NCBI RefSeq assembly: GCF_009371885.1
Contig: NZ_QLZA01000008.1
Coordinates: forward strand, 116,689 to 180,688
DNA length: 64,000 nt
Source: Bifidobacterium tibiigranuli
GTDB taxonomy: Bacteria > Actinomycetota > Actinomycetes > Actinomycetales > Bifidobacteriaceae
Direction: 5' to 3'
Shown piece by piece: positions 8,025 through 16,719 of this stretch. The notes beneath the pieces are model-generated. The model worked only from the letters and a program-made list of their open reading frames with translations, ran no database searches and was not told the DNA's origin. Each line of letters opens with the position of its first letter. Position 1 is the first letter of the stretch. The position numbers were made by a program, and so were the translations under genes.

Positions 8025-8777
8025 ATGGAGAAACTGGAGAAGCTCTACGAGGGCAAGGCCAAGAAACTCTACGCAACCAACGATCCGGACATTCTCTGGG
8101 TCGAATACATGAATCAGGCGACCGCCGGCAACGGCGCGAAGAAAGCCCAGATCGAGGGCAAGGGCGAGCTGAACAATCACATCACCTCCGTCATCTTCGA
8201 CCTGCTCAAGGCCCGAGGCGTGGAAAGCCACTTCGTGCAGCGCCTGTCCGACACCGAGCAGCTGGTGCGCCGCATGAATATGTTCCCGCTTGAGATCATC
8301 ATGCGCAACACCGCCGCAGGGTCGTTCGCGCAGCGCTACGGCGTCGCTGAAGGCACGGAGCTGAAGAAGCCCATCCTCGAATTCTGCGTGAAGTCCGACG
8401 AGCTGGGCGACCCCTTCATCAACGATGACGGCATCATTGCCTTGGGGCTGGCCAGCGAAGAAGAGCTTGCCACGATTTCGCGTCAGGCACGCGCTGTCAA
8501 CGACGCGCTGCTCGACATCTTCACGAAGATCGGCGTGCAGCTGGTCGATTTCAAGATCGAAGAGGGCAAGACGGGCGACGGGAAGATTCTCCTGGCCGAC
8601 GAAATCACCCCCGACACCTGCCGCCTGTGGAACAAGGACAGCAAGGACGGCAAGGTCGAGCATCTCGACAAGGACCTTTTCCGCAGAGATCTGGGCGACA
8701 TCATCCCTGCCTATGAGGATATCTACGCACGCCTGACCGCGCTGGCCAAGGACGAGGGCATCACCCCCAGCGCATGA
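8025..8777 (+). CDS. purC: Phosphoribosylaminoimidazole-succinocarboxamide synthase (SAICAR synthetase)
   Basis: The product has 250 residues, a standard length. It joins CAIR and L-aspartate with ATP to give SAICAR. Diagnostic motifs are [10 protein letters not shown] at the N terminus, [35 protein letters not shown] near residue 90, and [28 protein letters not shown] near 175-200. AAAGGCGGG precedes the ATG. A perfect hairpin just after the stop ends the unit before purL. Confidence 0.95.
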   Translation: MEKLEKLYEGKAKKLYATNDPDILWVEYMNQATAGNGAKKAQIEGKGELNNHITSVIFDLLKARGVESHFVQRLSDTEQLVRRMNMFPLEIIMRNTAAGSFAQRYGVAEGTELKKPILEFCVKSDELGDPFINDDGIIALGLASEEELATISRQARAVNDALLDIFTKIGVQLVDFKIEEGKTGDGKILLADEITPDTCRLWNKDSKDGKVEHLDKDLFRRDLGDIIPAYEDIYARLTALAKDEGITPSA

Positions 8778-8782
8778 CCGCA

Positions 8783-8817
8783 ATCGCCTGCATCCGTCAG
8801 CCTCGGATGCAGGCGAT
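8783..8817 (+). terminator. Hairpin terminator after purC
   Basis: Arms ATCGCCTGCATCCG (8783-8796) and its perfect complement (8804-8817) enclose a 7-nt loop. The following bases (GTTCATTTGT) are only moderately T-rich. Confidence 0.7.
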
Positions 8818-8864
8818 GTTCATTTGTATGGTGCGATACCACACTGCATTGGCCGCGCATCATA

Positions 8865-8949
8865 CGACACACTGTGGAATGAAACACTCAGTAAAATACA
8901 GCACATTGTGAAATACGACGCCCAGTGAAATACAACACTCGGTGAAAAC
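8865..8949 (+). repeat. Five tandem degenerate 17-bp repeats upstream of purL
   Basis: Five contiguous units start at 8865, 8882, 8899, 8916 and 8933, for example CAGCACATTGTGAAATA and CGACGCCCAGTGAAATA. Most contain a CAC-NNN-GTG half-palindrome followed by an A-rich tail. They fill the gap between the purC terminator and purL and look like an operator array. Confidence 0.85.
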
Positions 8950-9025
8950 CACAACCATCCAACAATAAGCACATAGGCATTCCGTGTATTCCGTGCTCAA
9001 GCACCGACCGAAGGACAGGACAAGA

Positions 9026-12000
9026 GTGGCTCAGACAAACACTGCGGCACAGGCGAACGCAACAGCTCATGGCAATCATGACAATGCGATCGTTTTTCGT
9101 ATCTACGTGGAGAAGAAGCCCGGATTCGACGTTGAGGCGCAGCAATTGCGCAGCGAGCTCGTCACGATTCTCGGCATCACGGGCATCACCGGGCTGCGCA
9201 TGATCAACCGCTATGACGTGCAAGGCATCGACGCCGCGCTGTTCGATCAGGCCGTGGCGACCGTGTTCAGCGAGCCGCAGGTCGATACGGTTTCCGCGAC
9301 GCTTCCAGAAATTGGCGACGATACCGCCGAAGACGCCGGCGCCTCAGCCACATCCAACGCCGTTTTCGGCGTGGAATATCTTCCCGGCCAGTTCGATCAG
9401 CGGGCCGACTCTGCGAGCGAATGCATCCAGCTCATCTCCCAAGGCGAGCGCCCTACCGTGCGTACAGCCAGAATCTACATCATCTCGGGCGATCTCTCCC
9501 CCGAGGACTTGGCGGCCGTCAAGCGCTATGTGATCAATCCGGTTGAATCGCGACCGGCCTCGCTCGACCCGGTGACCAGTCTGAACGACGAGGTCAAGCA
9601 GCCCGAACCGGTCGAAATCCTCAAGGGATTCAACGAACTGGACGAACAGGGCCTGGGCGATTTCCTTGCGGATCGCGGACTGGCGATGGATCTGGCAGAT
9701 GCGCAATGCTGCCAGCGCTACTTCGCCGGCGAGAGGCGCGAGCCGACCATCACCGAAATCAAGGTCATTGACACGTACTGGTCCGATCACTGCCGGCACA
9801 CGACTTTCGGCACACGGCTTGACGACATCGCCTTCGACGATGACAAGGTGAGCGAGGCCTTCAACCGCTATCTTGCGATGCGCAAGGAGCTGGGCCGCGA
9901 CGCGAAGCCGATATGCCTTATGGATATGGCCACCATCGGCGCGAAATGGCTTTCGGCCAAGGGTCTGCTCACTGGGCTGGACGAGTCTGAGGAGATCAAC
10001 GCGTGCACCGTCAAGGTCAAGGTCGATGTGAACGGGCACGACGAGGACTGGCTGTTCCTGTTCAAGAACGAAACGCATAACCATCCCACGGAAATCGAAC
10101 CCTTCGGCGGCGCGGCCACCTGCATCGGCGGCTGCATCCGCGACCCGCTTTCCGGCCGCTCCTACGTGTATCAGGCGATGCGTGTCACCGGAGCCGGCGA
10201 CCCGACTGTGCCGGTGAGCGAAACATTGCAAGGCAAGCTCCCCCAGCGCAAGCTGGTGACCGGGGCCGCCGCCGGATACTCCTCGTACGGCAATCAGATC
10301 GGCCTGGCCACCGGGCAAGTGGACGAGATCTACCACCCCGGGTACGTGGCCAAGCGCATGGAAGTCGGTGCCGTAGTAGGTGCCACGCCGGCCGACCATG
10401 TGCGCCGCGAAACCCCGACTCCGGGCGACAAGATCATTCTGCTGGGCGGGCGCACCGGCCGCGACGGCATCGGCGGGGCCACGGGCGCTTCGCAGTCCTT
10501 GGATGTCACCTCGACCACTGAACTCGGCGCCGAAGTGCAGAAGGGCAACGCCCCTGTCGAGCGCAAGCTGCAGCGGCTCTTCCGCCGCAAGGACGCCTGC
10601 CAGCTCATCAAGCGCTGCAACGATTTCGGCGCTGGCGGCGTGTCGGTAGCGACCGGCGAGATCGCCAACGGGCTGATCATCGATCTGGACGCGGTGCCCA
10701 AGAAGTACGCGGGACTCGACGGCACTGAACTGGCTATATCCGAGTCGCAGGAGCGCATGGCAGTGGATGTCGCCGCTTCCGATGTGGACGAGTTCCTCGA
10801 ATATGCGCGTCAGGAGAATCTTGAGGCCACAGTTGTCGCGACTGTTACCGAAGAGGCTCGCATGCGCATGAACTGGCAGAGCGACGCCATCGTTGATCTG
10901 AGTCGCGCATTCCTCGCCTCGAACGGTGCCGAGAAGCATCAGCAGGTGCAGGTAGGGTCGAGCAGCAGCTATGCCACGCCGACATCGTGGAACTCGGGAA
11001 CATTTGCGACGCGCATGCACGCGCTGGTGAGCGATCTGAACGTCGCTTCGAACAAGGGGCTTGGCGAGCGCTTCGACTCGACCATCGGCGCGGGCACGGT
11101 GCTGATGCCCTACGGCGGTTCGCGCCAGCTCACGCCGAGTCTGGCGATGGTGGCGAAGCTGCCGGTCTTCGGCGAAACGACCACCGCCTCGGCGATGGCG
11201 TGGGGCTTCAACCCGTACATCATGGAGCGCGACCAGTTCACCGGCGCGTATCTTTCTGTGGTCGAGTCGCTGTCGAAGCTTGTATCCAGCGGGTTCAAGC
11301 GCGAGAACGCTTACCTGAGTTTGCAGGAGTACTTCGGCAAGCCCGGTACCGAGCCGAGCCGCTGGGGCAAGCCACTGGCCGCAGTGCTCGGCGCGCTGAA
11401 CGCGCAGGTCGATCTGGGCGTGGGCGCCATCGGCGGCAAGGACTCCATGAGCGGCAGCTTCGAGGACCTCGATGTACCGCCGAGCCTGATTTCCTTCGCC
11501 GTGGCCATCGGCCCGGTGAATCACGCCACTTCGCCTGAGTTCAAGGGTGCCGGCCATCGCGTTGTGCGCATCGCGCCGCGTTATGCCGCCGATGGCCTGA
11601 CTCCTGATACAGAGGGCCTGCTCGGGGCGATGAACGCCGTCGAAGAGCTTATCGAAGACGGTTCCGCCTTGGCAGTGTCCACGCCAGGCTACGGCGCAAG
11701 CGCTGCGGCGCTGTTCGAGATGACCGTGGGCAACGGCATGGGGCTCGCGCTTGAGCCGGAAATCGCCGTTGACGATCTCTTCCAGCCGGAATATGGCTCA
11801 TTCTTCGTGGAGCTGGCTGATGGTGCCACGTTGCCGAAGGTGACGAACCGGGTGTGCATGGGCACAGTCGGCACCACGACAGCGGATTATACGTTCCGCG
11901 CGGGCGAGGAAACGTTGGATCTCGCGCAATTGCAGGAGGTCTGGGAGGGCGGCATCGAATCGGTGTATCCCTACCGCGCAGATGGTCCAGAAGTTGAAAC

Positions 12001-12853
12001 GATTAGTCATATTGCTGGTAAGACGACACGCCGTTCCGGTAAAGGCGTTGCCAGGCCGCGCGTCGTGATTCCCGTCTTCCCCGGCAACAACTGCGAATAC
12101 GATTCAGCGGCGGCCTTCGAGCAGGCAGGCGCCGAGGTGAGCACGCTGATCATCAACAATCTCACTCCGAGCGCTGTCGCGGAATCGACCGCGCAGCTGG
12201 CACAGGAGATAGCACACAGCCAGATCGTCATGATTCCGGGCGGCTTCTCCGGCGGCGACGAGCCGGACGGCTCGGCCAAATTCATCACCGCGTTCTTCCG
12301 CTCGCCGCAGGTCACCGAAGCCGTGCGCGACCTGCTGAACAACCGCGACGGGCTGATGCTGGGCGTGTGCAACGGCTTCCAGGCGCTTGTCAAGCTCGGA
12401 CTGGTGCCCTTCGGCGACATCGTGCCGATAACGGCCGAATGCCCGACGCTGACCTTCAACACCATCGGCCGCCACCAGAGCCGCCTCGTGCATACGCGCG
12501 TGGCCTCCGATCTCTCGCCGTGGCTGTCCAAGACGCGGGTCGGCGATACTCATACGATTGCGATATCCCACGGCGAAGGCCGTTTCGTCGCTCCGCAGCC
12601 TGTGCTCGACCAGCTCAAGGCCTCCGGCCAGATAGCGACGCAATATGTGGACGAAAACGGCGTGCCGGGCATGAGTCTGGACGTGAATCCGAACGGCTCC
12701 CTGCTCGCCATCGAAGGCATCACCAGCCCCGACGGCCGCGTCTTCGGCAAGATGGCCCACTCTGAGCGCTCGGGCGCAGGCCTGTACCGCAACGTCCCCG
12801 GCACCGAGCGCCAGCCGATCTTCGCAGCCGGAGTCGAGTACTTCACGGCGTAG
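9026..12853 (+). CDS. purL: Phosphoribosylformylglycinamidine synthase, single-chain form
   Basis: The product has 1275 residues from the chosen GTG and joins a PurS-like N-terminal domain, the ATP-dependent synthase and a glutaminase in one chain. It turns FGAR, glutamine and ATP into FGAM. The synthase part has FKNETHNHPTEIEPFGGAAT and GGRTGRDGIGGATGAS. The glutaminase has PGNNCEYDSAAAFEQAG, the nucleophile Cys1115 in LGVCNGFQ, and the His1245/Glu1247 pair in MAHSER. The GTG at 9026 is preceded by AAGGACAGGA with good spacing; an earlier in-frame GTG at 8984 has a poor site. The five 17-bp repeats end about 75 bases upstream. Confidence 0.95.
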   Translation: MAQTNTAAQANATAHGNHDNAIVFRIYVEKKPGFDVEAQQLRSELVTILGITGITGLRMINRYDVQGIDAALFDQAVATVFSEPQVDTVSATLPEIGDDTAEDAGASATSNAVFGVEYLPGQFDQRADSASECIQLISQGERPTVRTARIYIISGDLSPEDLAAVKRYVINPVESRPASLDPVTSLNDEVKQPEPVEILKGFNELDEQGLGDFLADRGLAMDLADAQCCQRYFAGERREPTITEIKVIDTYWSDHCRHTTFGTRLDDIAFDDDKVSEAFNRYLAMRKELGRDAKPICLMDMATIGAKWLSAKGLLTGLDESEEINACTVKVKVDVNGHDEDWLFLFKNETHNHPTEIEPFGGAATCIGGCIRDPLSGRSYVYQAMRVTGAGDPTVPVSETLQGKLPQRKLVTGAAAGYSSYGNQIGLATGQVDEIYHPGYVAKRMEVGAVVGATPADHVRRETPTPGDKIILLGGRTGRDGIGGATGASQSLDVTSTTELGAEVQKGNAPVERKLQRLFRRKDACQLIKRCNDFGAGGVSVATGEIANGLIIDLDAVPKKYAGLDGTELAISESQERMAVDVAASDVDEFLEYARQENLEATVVATVTEEARMRMNWQSDAIVDLSRAFLASNGAEKHQQVQVGSSSSYATPTSWNSGTFATRMHALVSDLNVASNKGLGERFDSTIGAGTVLMPYGGSRQLTPSLAMVAKLPVFGETTTASAMAWGFNPYIMERDQFTGAYLSVVESLSKLVSSGFKRENAYLSLQEYFGKPGTEPSRWGKPLAAVLGALNAQVDLGVGAIGGKDSMSGSFEDLDVPPSLISFAVAIGPVNHATSPEFKGAGHRVVRIAPRYAADGLTPDTEGLLGAMNAVEELIEDGSALAVSTPGYGASAAALFEMTVGNGMGLALEPEIAVDDLFQPEYGSFFVELADGATLPKVTNRVCMGTVGTTTADYTFRAGEETLDLAQLQEVWEGGIESVYPYRADGPEVETISHIAGKTTRRSGKGVARPRVVIPVFPGNNCEYDSAAAFEQAGAEVSTLIINNLTPSAVAESTAQLAQEIAHSQIVMIPGGFSGGDEPDGSAKFITAFFRSPQVTEAVRDLLNNRDGLMLGVCNGFQALVKLGLVPFGDIVPITAECPTLTFNTIGRHQSRLVHTRVASDLSPWLSKTRVGDTHTIAISHGEGRFVAPQPVLDQLKASGQIATQYVDENGVPGMSLDVNPNGSLLAIEGITSPDGRVFGKMAHSERSGAGLYRNVPGTERQPIFAAGVEYFTA

Positions 12854-13142
12854 GCGGATTGCGCTACACCAACGCAGATTAGGGCAAACCGGTATATAAG
12901 ACAAGGCTGCTAGGAAATCGGGCACTACATGAGTGTCGTACGGTTCCTTGGCGGCTTTGCTTGTCATTTCGCCCGTATACCTGCTAATAAGCGAGTATCA
13001 AAAGATTGGCATAACGCCAACCGGTTCCCGGGAGCCAGTAGATGTTGTGTGTGAACCTGAATTTACCCCGGCCTCGGTTCGCTGGCAATGTCGTAGATAT
13101 ATAGCATGAGACCTGGTATAGCGGTGCCGATGCGCATTGTTC

Positions 13143-13916
13143 CTATGACGCACGTTTTGTTCCGGAGATGATGACGGCGTAGCGCAGGACCTTTGGCGTG
13201 TTCATCGGCCACCGCAAGGGGAACACTGAGGATAGTACGGTCTGCTCTTCGATTCGACCGCCAGCATCACGGATAGCAGCCAATACTCGCTCACGACTTC
13301 CGTAGATCTTCGGATCATCGAATAAATCAACAAAGGCAAAACGACCACCGTCCGCTACAACCCTGATGGCCTCGGCAATGCTCACGGTTTTGTCGTCAGC
13401 ATCTTTGACTTCATGGAATGCGAGGCAACTTACCACGCGATCAAACTCGCCATTTGAGAATGGCAACCTTGACGCGGAACCATGAACGAATGCGACTCGC
13501 TGGACATGTTCCAATTTCGCATTCCGCTCCGCCTGCGTCTGCGCGAACTGGCCCCACTCCCCAGGCCAGTAATCCAGACCGACGAATTTCCCCGACCACG
13601 TCTTTGCAAGCTTGATCAGCAGTTCGCCGCTCCCGCACCCGATATCGAGATAGTTCTCACCGTCGCCTACTCGCTCGACAATCTGCTGATGAACTTTTGC
13701 CTGAATATCATCGCCTTGCGGGCTCAGCCACCACGATGTCACGCTGATGACGACAGCGATGTAGATACAAGGCACCGCCAATATGGCCAACGCGAATCCA
13801 GGCCTCCAGACGACGCCAGCCACAACCGCTGCAAGCACAATCGCCACCGAAAGCATCCAGAACAATCGGATCCTCGATCGTTTGATCCAAGTCGGGTAAC
13901 TGGGCATATCACGCAT
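13143..13916 (-). CDS. Membrane-anchored class I SAM-dependent methyltransferase
   Basis: The product is 257 residues. Two adjacent hydrophobic segments (about residues 17-60) should anchor it in the membrane. The rest is a Rossmann methyltransferase domain with the SAM-binding motif NYLDIGCGSGELL near residue 90, VGLDYWPGE (the acidic residue that holds the ribose), FVHGSASRLPF and FDRVVSCLAFHEV. The substrate is unknown. The start overlaps the end of the YolD-like gene by eight bases, so it seems to be the third gene of the operon that starts with the Y-family polymerase. An ATG nine bases further in (13907) is also possible. Confidence 0.75.
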   Translation of the reverse strand: MRDMPSYPTWIKRSRIRLFWMLSVAIVLAAVVAGVVWRPGFALAILAVPCIYIAVVISVTSWWLSPQGDDIQAKVHQQIVERVGDGENYLDIGCGSGELLIKLAKTWSGKFVGLDYWPGEWGQFAQTQAERNAKLEHVQRVAFVHGSASRLPFSNGEFDRVVSCLAFHEVKDADDKTVSIAEAIRVVADGGRFAFVDLFDDPKIYGSRERVLAAIRDAGGRIEEQTVLSSVFPLRWPMNTPKVLRYAVIISGTKRAS

Positions 13917-14424
13917 AGCTCCATGATATGTCTGCGCCGTCCCTCGCTTGACTGCACCACATTGCTCTTTCGCTGCCTATATCCGCATCTTCCCCATCGC
14001 CCAGCTTATCCAAATCATCTAGGGCGATGATTTCTTCAAGCGGAATAACTGTGTGATCTTCGAGTATAAGGGCTTTCCGCTCTCGGTCGAGTAGGTGGAT
14101 GACGCCTTCGGCGGTGATGTAGTCGCCTCCGTCCTTGCTGTTATCCTTGCGAAAATAGGTGATTGCGAGCCGATGACGGGATCCGCGCTGTTCCAAAGCT
14201 CGTTGCAGCTTCGCGTCGAGTTCGCGTTGCGCATCCTCGTCCAAAATCAGGCGCTGATGCATCTCACGCGCCGCCTCCATAATGATGGCATCGTACCCGG
14301 TGAGCGCGGCGAAGGGCATGAATTGCGCGGCGCGATTGCGCAGGGCCATCCGCGCGTGAGTGCGTGACTGGTGGTGCGGCATCGCGATGATGTCATCGTA
14401 TCGATGGGTTGCTTCAAGCGTCAT
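13909..14424 (-). CDS. YolD-like protein
   Basis: The product is 171 residues. It resembles the YolD-like family, whose genes typically sit beside Y-family polymerases in Gram-positive bacteria: MALRNRAAQFMPFAALTGYDAII near residues 25-47, then a short helix and beta strands (ITAEGVIHLLDRERKALIL). In the family this region is thought to modulate the polymerase or resemble UmuD function, which is not proved here. The frame is open further upstream, but AGGAGG before the ATG at 14424 and the ATGA overlap with the polymerase stop fix the start. The C terminus overlaps the methyltransferase start. Confidence 0.8.
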   Translation of the reverse strand: MTLEATHRYDDIIAMPHHQSRTHARMALRNRAAQFMPFAALTGYDAIIMEAAREMHQRLILDEDAQRELDAKLQRALEQRGSRHRLAITYFRKDNSKDGGDYITAEGVIHLLDRERKALILEDHTVIPLEEIIALDDLDKLGDGEDADIGSERAMWCSQARDGADISWSYA

Positions 14425-16118
14425 GCGGCGTGGCCTCCTATCTGCGCGTTGCGCTTGATTCCGGTGGCACCCTTTTCCAGATCCATGCCTTTGACGATGG
14501 CGTTGCGACCGAATCGGCGTTTGACGCCAAGCATTGCACGCTGCACTTCGAGTTCGTTGCGCTGATCCTGTTCGGCTGCCCGACGCGCCGCTTCCTCCTC
14601 GTTTCCGCATGAGAACAGGTCAGGCTGTTCGTAGCGCTGCTCCCCCGCGCCCGATGCATACGCCGGTCGCAGCCGGCCCACGACGACATTCATCCGACGC
14701 ACCATAAGCAGCGGGTCAGTCACGCTGTCATACAACGCCATCATGGCCTCGATAATAACTTTGGACGATGAAGTATACGAATCCAACTTTGTCGTGCCCC
14801 GCGAGGGTTTGGGCACCTTGCGGCCAAAACGGTCCTGCACCACAGCTCGCGATGACGGCTTGCGCATGACGGCACCGACGTCAATGCCTTCTGCACCGAC
14901 GCTCTCGCCGCCGGCACTTTCAGCGCTGACATTCTCCGCGTCGGCACCTTTTCTGTCAACATGCCCGCCGCCAGCATGTCTCTCACCAGCACCACCAACG
15001 CTGCCAGCAGCACGCGCTCGATCGGCACTAGTACTGGCACCCGGCGCAACATTATTCAGCCGCTCGTAGCCAACGTACAGCCCGATCTGATCGGTTTGCA
15101 TCCGCTTGTCCACCATTTCTAGGACGAGCATATCGGTCATTTCCTTGATTACGAGCCGGGCGTGCTTCCAGTCGTAGGGTGTTTGCAGCACCTGACCGGA
15201 GCTCATGCTGGTGGCTGCGGGCTTGTATGCCTTGACCTCCTCGATGGTGCAGGGCTCGTAGCCCCACGCATGGTCGATGAGCAGCTCGGCGTTGATGCCG
15301 AACATTCGGTAGAGCAGGTCCTCGTTGTAGTAGTCGCAAGGTCTTCCGGCTGAGCAGCGGGCGATGTCCCCCATGGTGAGCAACCCGTGCGCTTCGAGCT
15401 TCTTCGCATAGCCGCGCCCGACCCGCCAGAAATCGGTCAGCGGCTTGTGCGCCCACAGCAGCTGACGATACGACGTCTCATCGAGTTCGGCGACGCGCAC
15501 GCCGTCCTCATCGCCCGGAATATGCTTCGCCACGATATCCATCGCGACTTTGCTCAGGTACATATTCGTGCCGATTCCGGCTGTGGCGGTCAGCTTCGTG
15601 TCCTTTTGGATATCGTGCACTATGGCGACCGCCATCTCATGCGCGTTCATGCCCGAGGCCTTGAGATAGTGGGTCACGTCCATGAACACTTCATCGACCG
15701 AATATACATGGATGTCCTGCGCCCCCACGTATCGCAGATAAATGGCATACACTTCCGCGCTGCGCTGCAGATACCGCGCCATCTTGGGCTTGGCGGCGAT
15801 ATAGGTCGCTTTCAGATTCGGCGACGCGCTCAGTTCGCCGGCGTCGAAGGATTCCCCTTCGAGATGCCGCCCCGGAGCGTTCAGACGACGGCGCTCATTG
15901 ACCTCCGCCATCTTCTGCACCACTTCGAACAGCCGAGCACGGCCAGGAAGACCATAGGCCTTGAGCGACGGCGAAACCGCCAAGCAGATCGTCTTCTCGG
16001 TGCGGCTGACATCGGCCACCACCAGATTGGTCGTCAGCGGGTCAAGGTTGCGCTCCACGCATTCGACGGAGGCATAGAACGATTTGAGATCGATCGCGAT
16101 GTAAGTACGATCTGCCAT
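14421..16118 (-). CDS. Y-family DNA polymerase (DinB/UmuC type)
   Basis: The product is 565 residues and would carry out translesion synthesis at damaged templates. The catalytic core starts YIAIDLKSFYASVECVE (first metal-binding Asp, steric-gate region). The second acidic site is VYSVDEVFMDVTHYL near residue 150, followed by TATAGIGTNMYLSKVAMDI. The little-finger part follows, with KPAATSMSSGQVL. Residues of about 365-425 form a Gly/Ala/Ser-rich insertion before the C-terminal part, unlike compact DinB. AAGGAGG before the ATG at 16118 fixes the start. It overlaps the YolD-like gene by ATGA. A perfect LexA box lies about 70 bases upstream, so it should be induced by DNA damage. Confidence 0.9.
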   Translation of the reverse strand: MADRTYIAIDLKSFYASVECVERNLDPLTTNLVVADVSRTEKTICLAVSPSLKAYGLPGRARLFEVVQKMAEVNERRRLNAPGRHLEGESFDAGELSASPNLKATYIAAKPKMARYLQRSAEVYAIYLRYVGAQDIHVYSVDEVFMDVTHYLKASGMNAHEMAVAIVHDIQKDTKLTATAGIGTNMYLSKVAMDIVAKHIPGDEDGVRVAELDETSYRQLLWAHKPLTDFWRVGRGYAKKLEAHGLLTMGDIARCSAGRPCDYYNEDLLYRMFGINAELLIDHAWGYEPCTIEEVKAYKPAATSMSSGQVLQTPYDWKHARLVIKEMTDMLVLEMVDKRMQTDQIGLYVGYERLNNVAPGASTSADRARAAGSVGGAGERHAGGGHVDRKGADAENVSAESAGGESVGAEGIDVGAVMRKPSSRAVVQDRFGRKVPKPSRGTTKLDSYTSSSKVIIEAMMALYDSVTDPLLMVRRMNVVVGRLRPAYASGAGEQRYEQPDLFSCGNEEEAARRAAEQDQRNELEVQRAMLGVKRRFGRNAIVKGMDLEKGATGIKRNAQIGGHAA

Positions 16119-16189
16119 AGCTCGCCTCCTTATGCGCTCCTTCGTGGCCGGTTTTCCTATTCGGTACGTCATACAATACACAAACAGTA

Positions 16190-16201
16190 GAACATATGTT
16201 C
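16190..16201. promoter_or_regulatory. LexA (SOS) box
   Basis: The sequence GAACATATGTTC is a perfect GAAC-N4-GTTC palindrome, the core of the Gram-positive/actinobacterial LexA site, flanked by TA and GA. It lies between the divergent polymerase operon and the nucleotidyltransferase toxin-antitoxin pair and could act on either. Confidence 0.85.
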
Positions 16202-16296
16202 GAACTCGTGTCGCGCGCAAGAACATGCAGTTTTGCCCGCGAAACAAAGAGAAACCAGTAGAATGGGTGCAGGAATCAATACATGAGGGAGGCATC

Positions 16297-16719
16297 ATGA
16301 CGCGGTACGTAAGCGGCTTGCACGCCCTCAATCTCGGAGATCGGCGCGCGACGCCGGGCGACTGGCATTATTCGTCGATGGATTGGAAACGTCCCTTCAT
16401 ACTGGACAGCAGCACATCTCCGTTCGGCGAGTGGGACATCCACGAGAGTCAGGTTCCCGGCATGGGACGCGTGCCGGTGGCCGGGCATATGCGCGCCTGC
16501 GTCGACCTGATCGAGCAGGGCCAGTACGGCTCCGCACAAGGCATGCGCGACCAGTTCCTGGACAACCCGTCCACCACCCTGCCCATCATGCAGCAGGTGT
16601 GGAAGCTGCGCGGCCGTCAGCAGTGGCCGCAGATCGACTGGCTCATGGGGCACGAGTACTACGGCCAGTGGCTCGATTTCAAAGAAAAGCAACCGCAGGA
16701 TGCAAAGGCGCACATATGA
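16297..16719 (+). CDS. Putative antitoxin of a nucleotidyltransferase toxin-antitoxin pair
   Basis: The product is 140 residues, starting MTRYVSGLHALNL, with no family I can name with certainty. It contains WHYSSMDWKRPFILDS, then an alpha-helical second half (MRACVDLIEQGQYGSAQG, LRGRQQWPQIDWLMGHEYY). GAGGGAGG before the ATG at 16297 decides the start. Its stop overlaps the start of the next gene by ATGA. A small protein directly coupled to an AbiEii-like nucleotidyltransferase fits the antitoxin of such a module; that role is inferred from position only. Confidence 0.6.
   Translation: MTRYVSGLHALNLGDRRATPGDWHYSSMDWKRPFILDSSTSPFGEWDIHESQVPGMGRVPVAGHMRACVDLIEQGQYGSAQGMRDQFLDNPSTTLPIMQQVWKLRGRQQWPQIDWLMGHEYYGQWLDFKEKQPQDAKAHI

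Noticed and set aside
8865..8949. CRISPR array as explanation for the 17-bp repeats
   Set aside because: The units are contiguous without spacers and too short and degenerate. No cas gene is in the window.
9344..11557. A 737-codon open frame on the minus strand inside purL
   Set aside because: It is the mirror of high-GC codon bias in purL. It has no recognisable protein motif and no ribosome-binding site, whereas the plus strand encodes all PurL motifs.
13143..13916. DNA modification methyltransferase of a restriction system
   Set aside because: It has two membrane segments and a small-molecule type SAM domain, with no DPPY/NPPY or PCQ motif and no restriction enzyme nearby.
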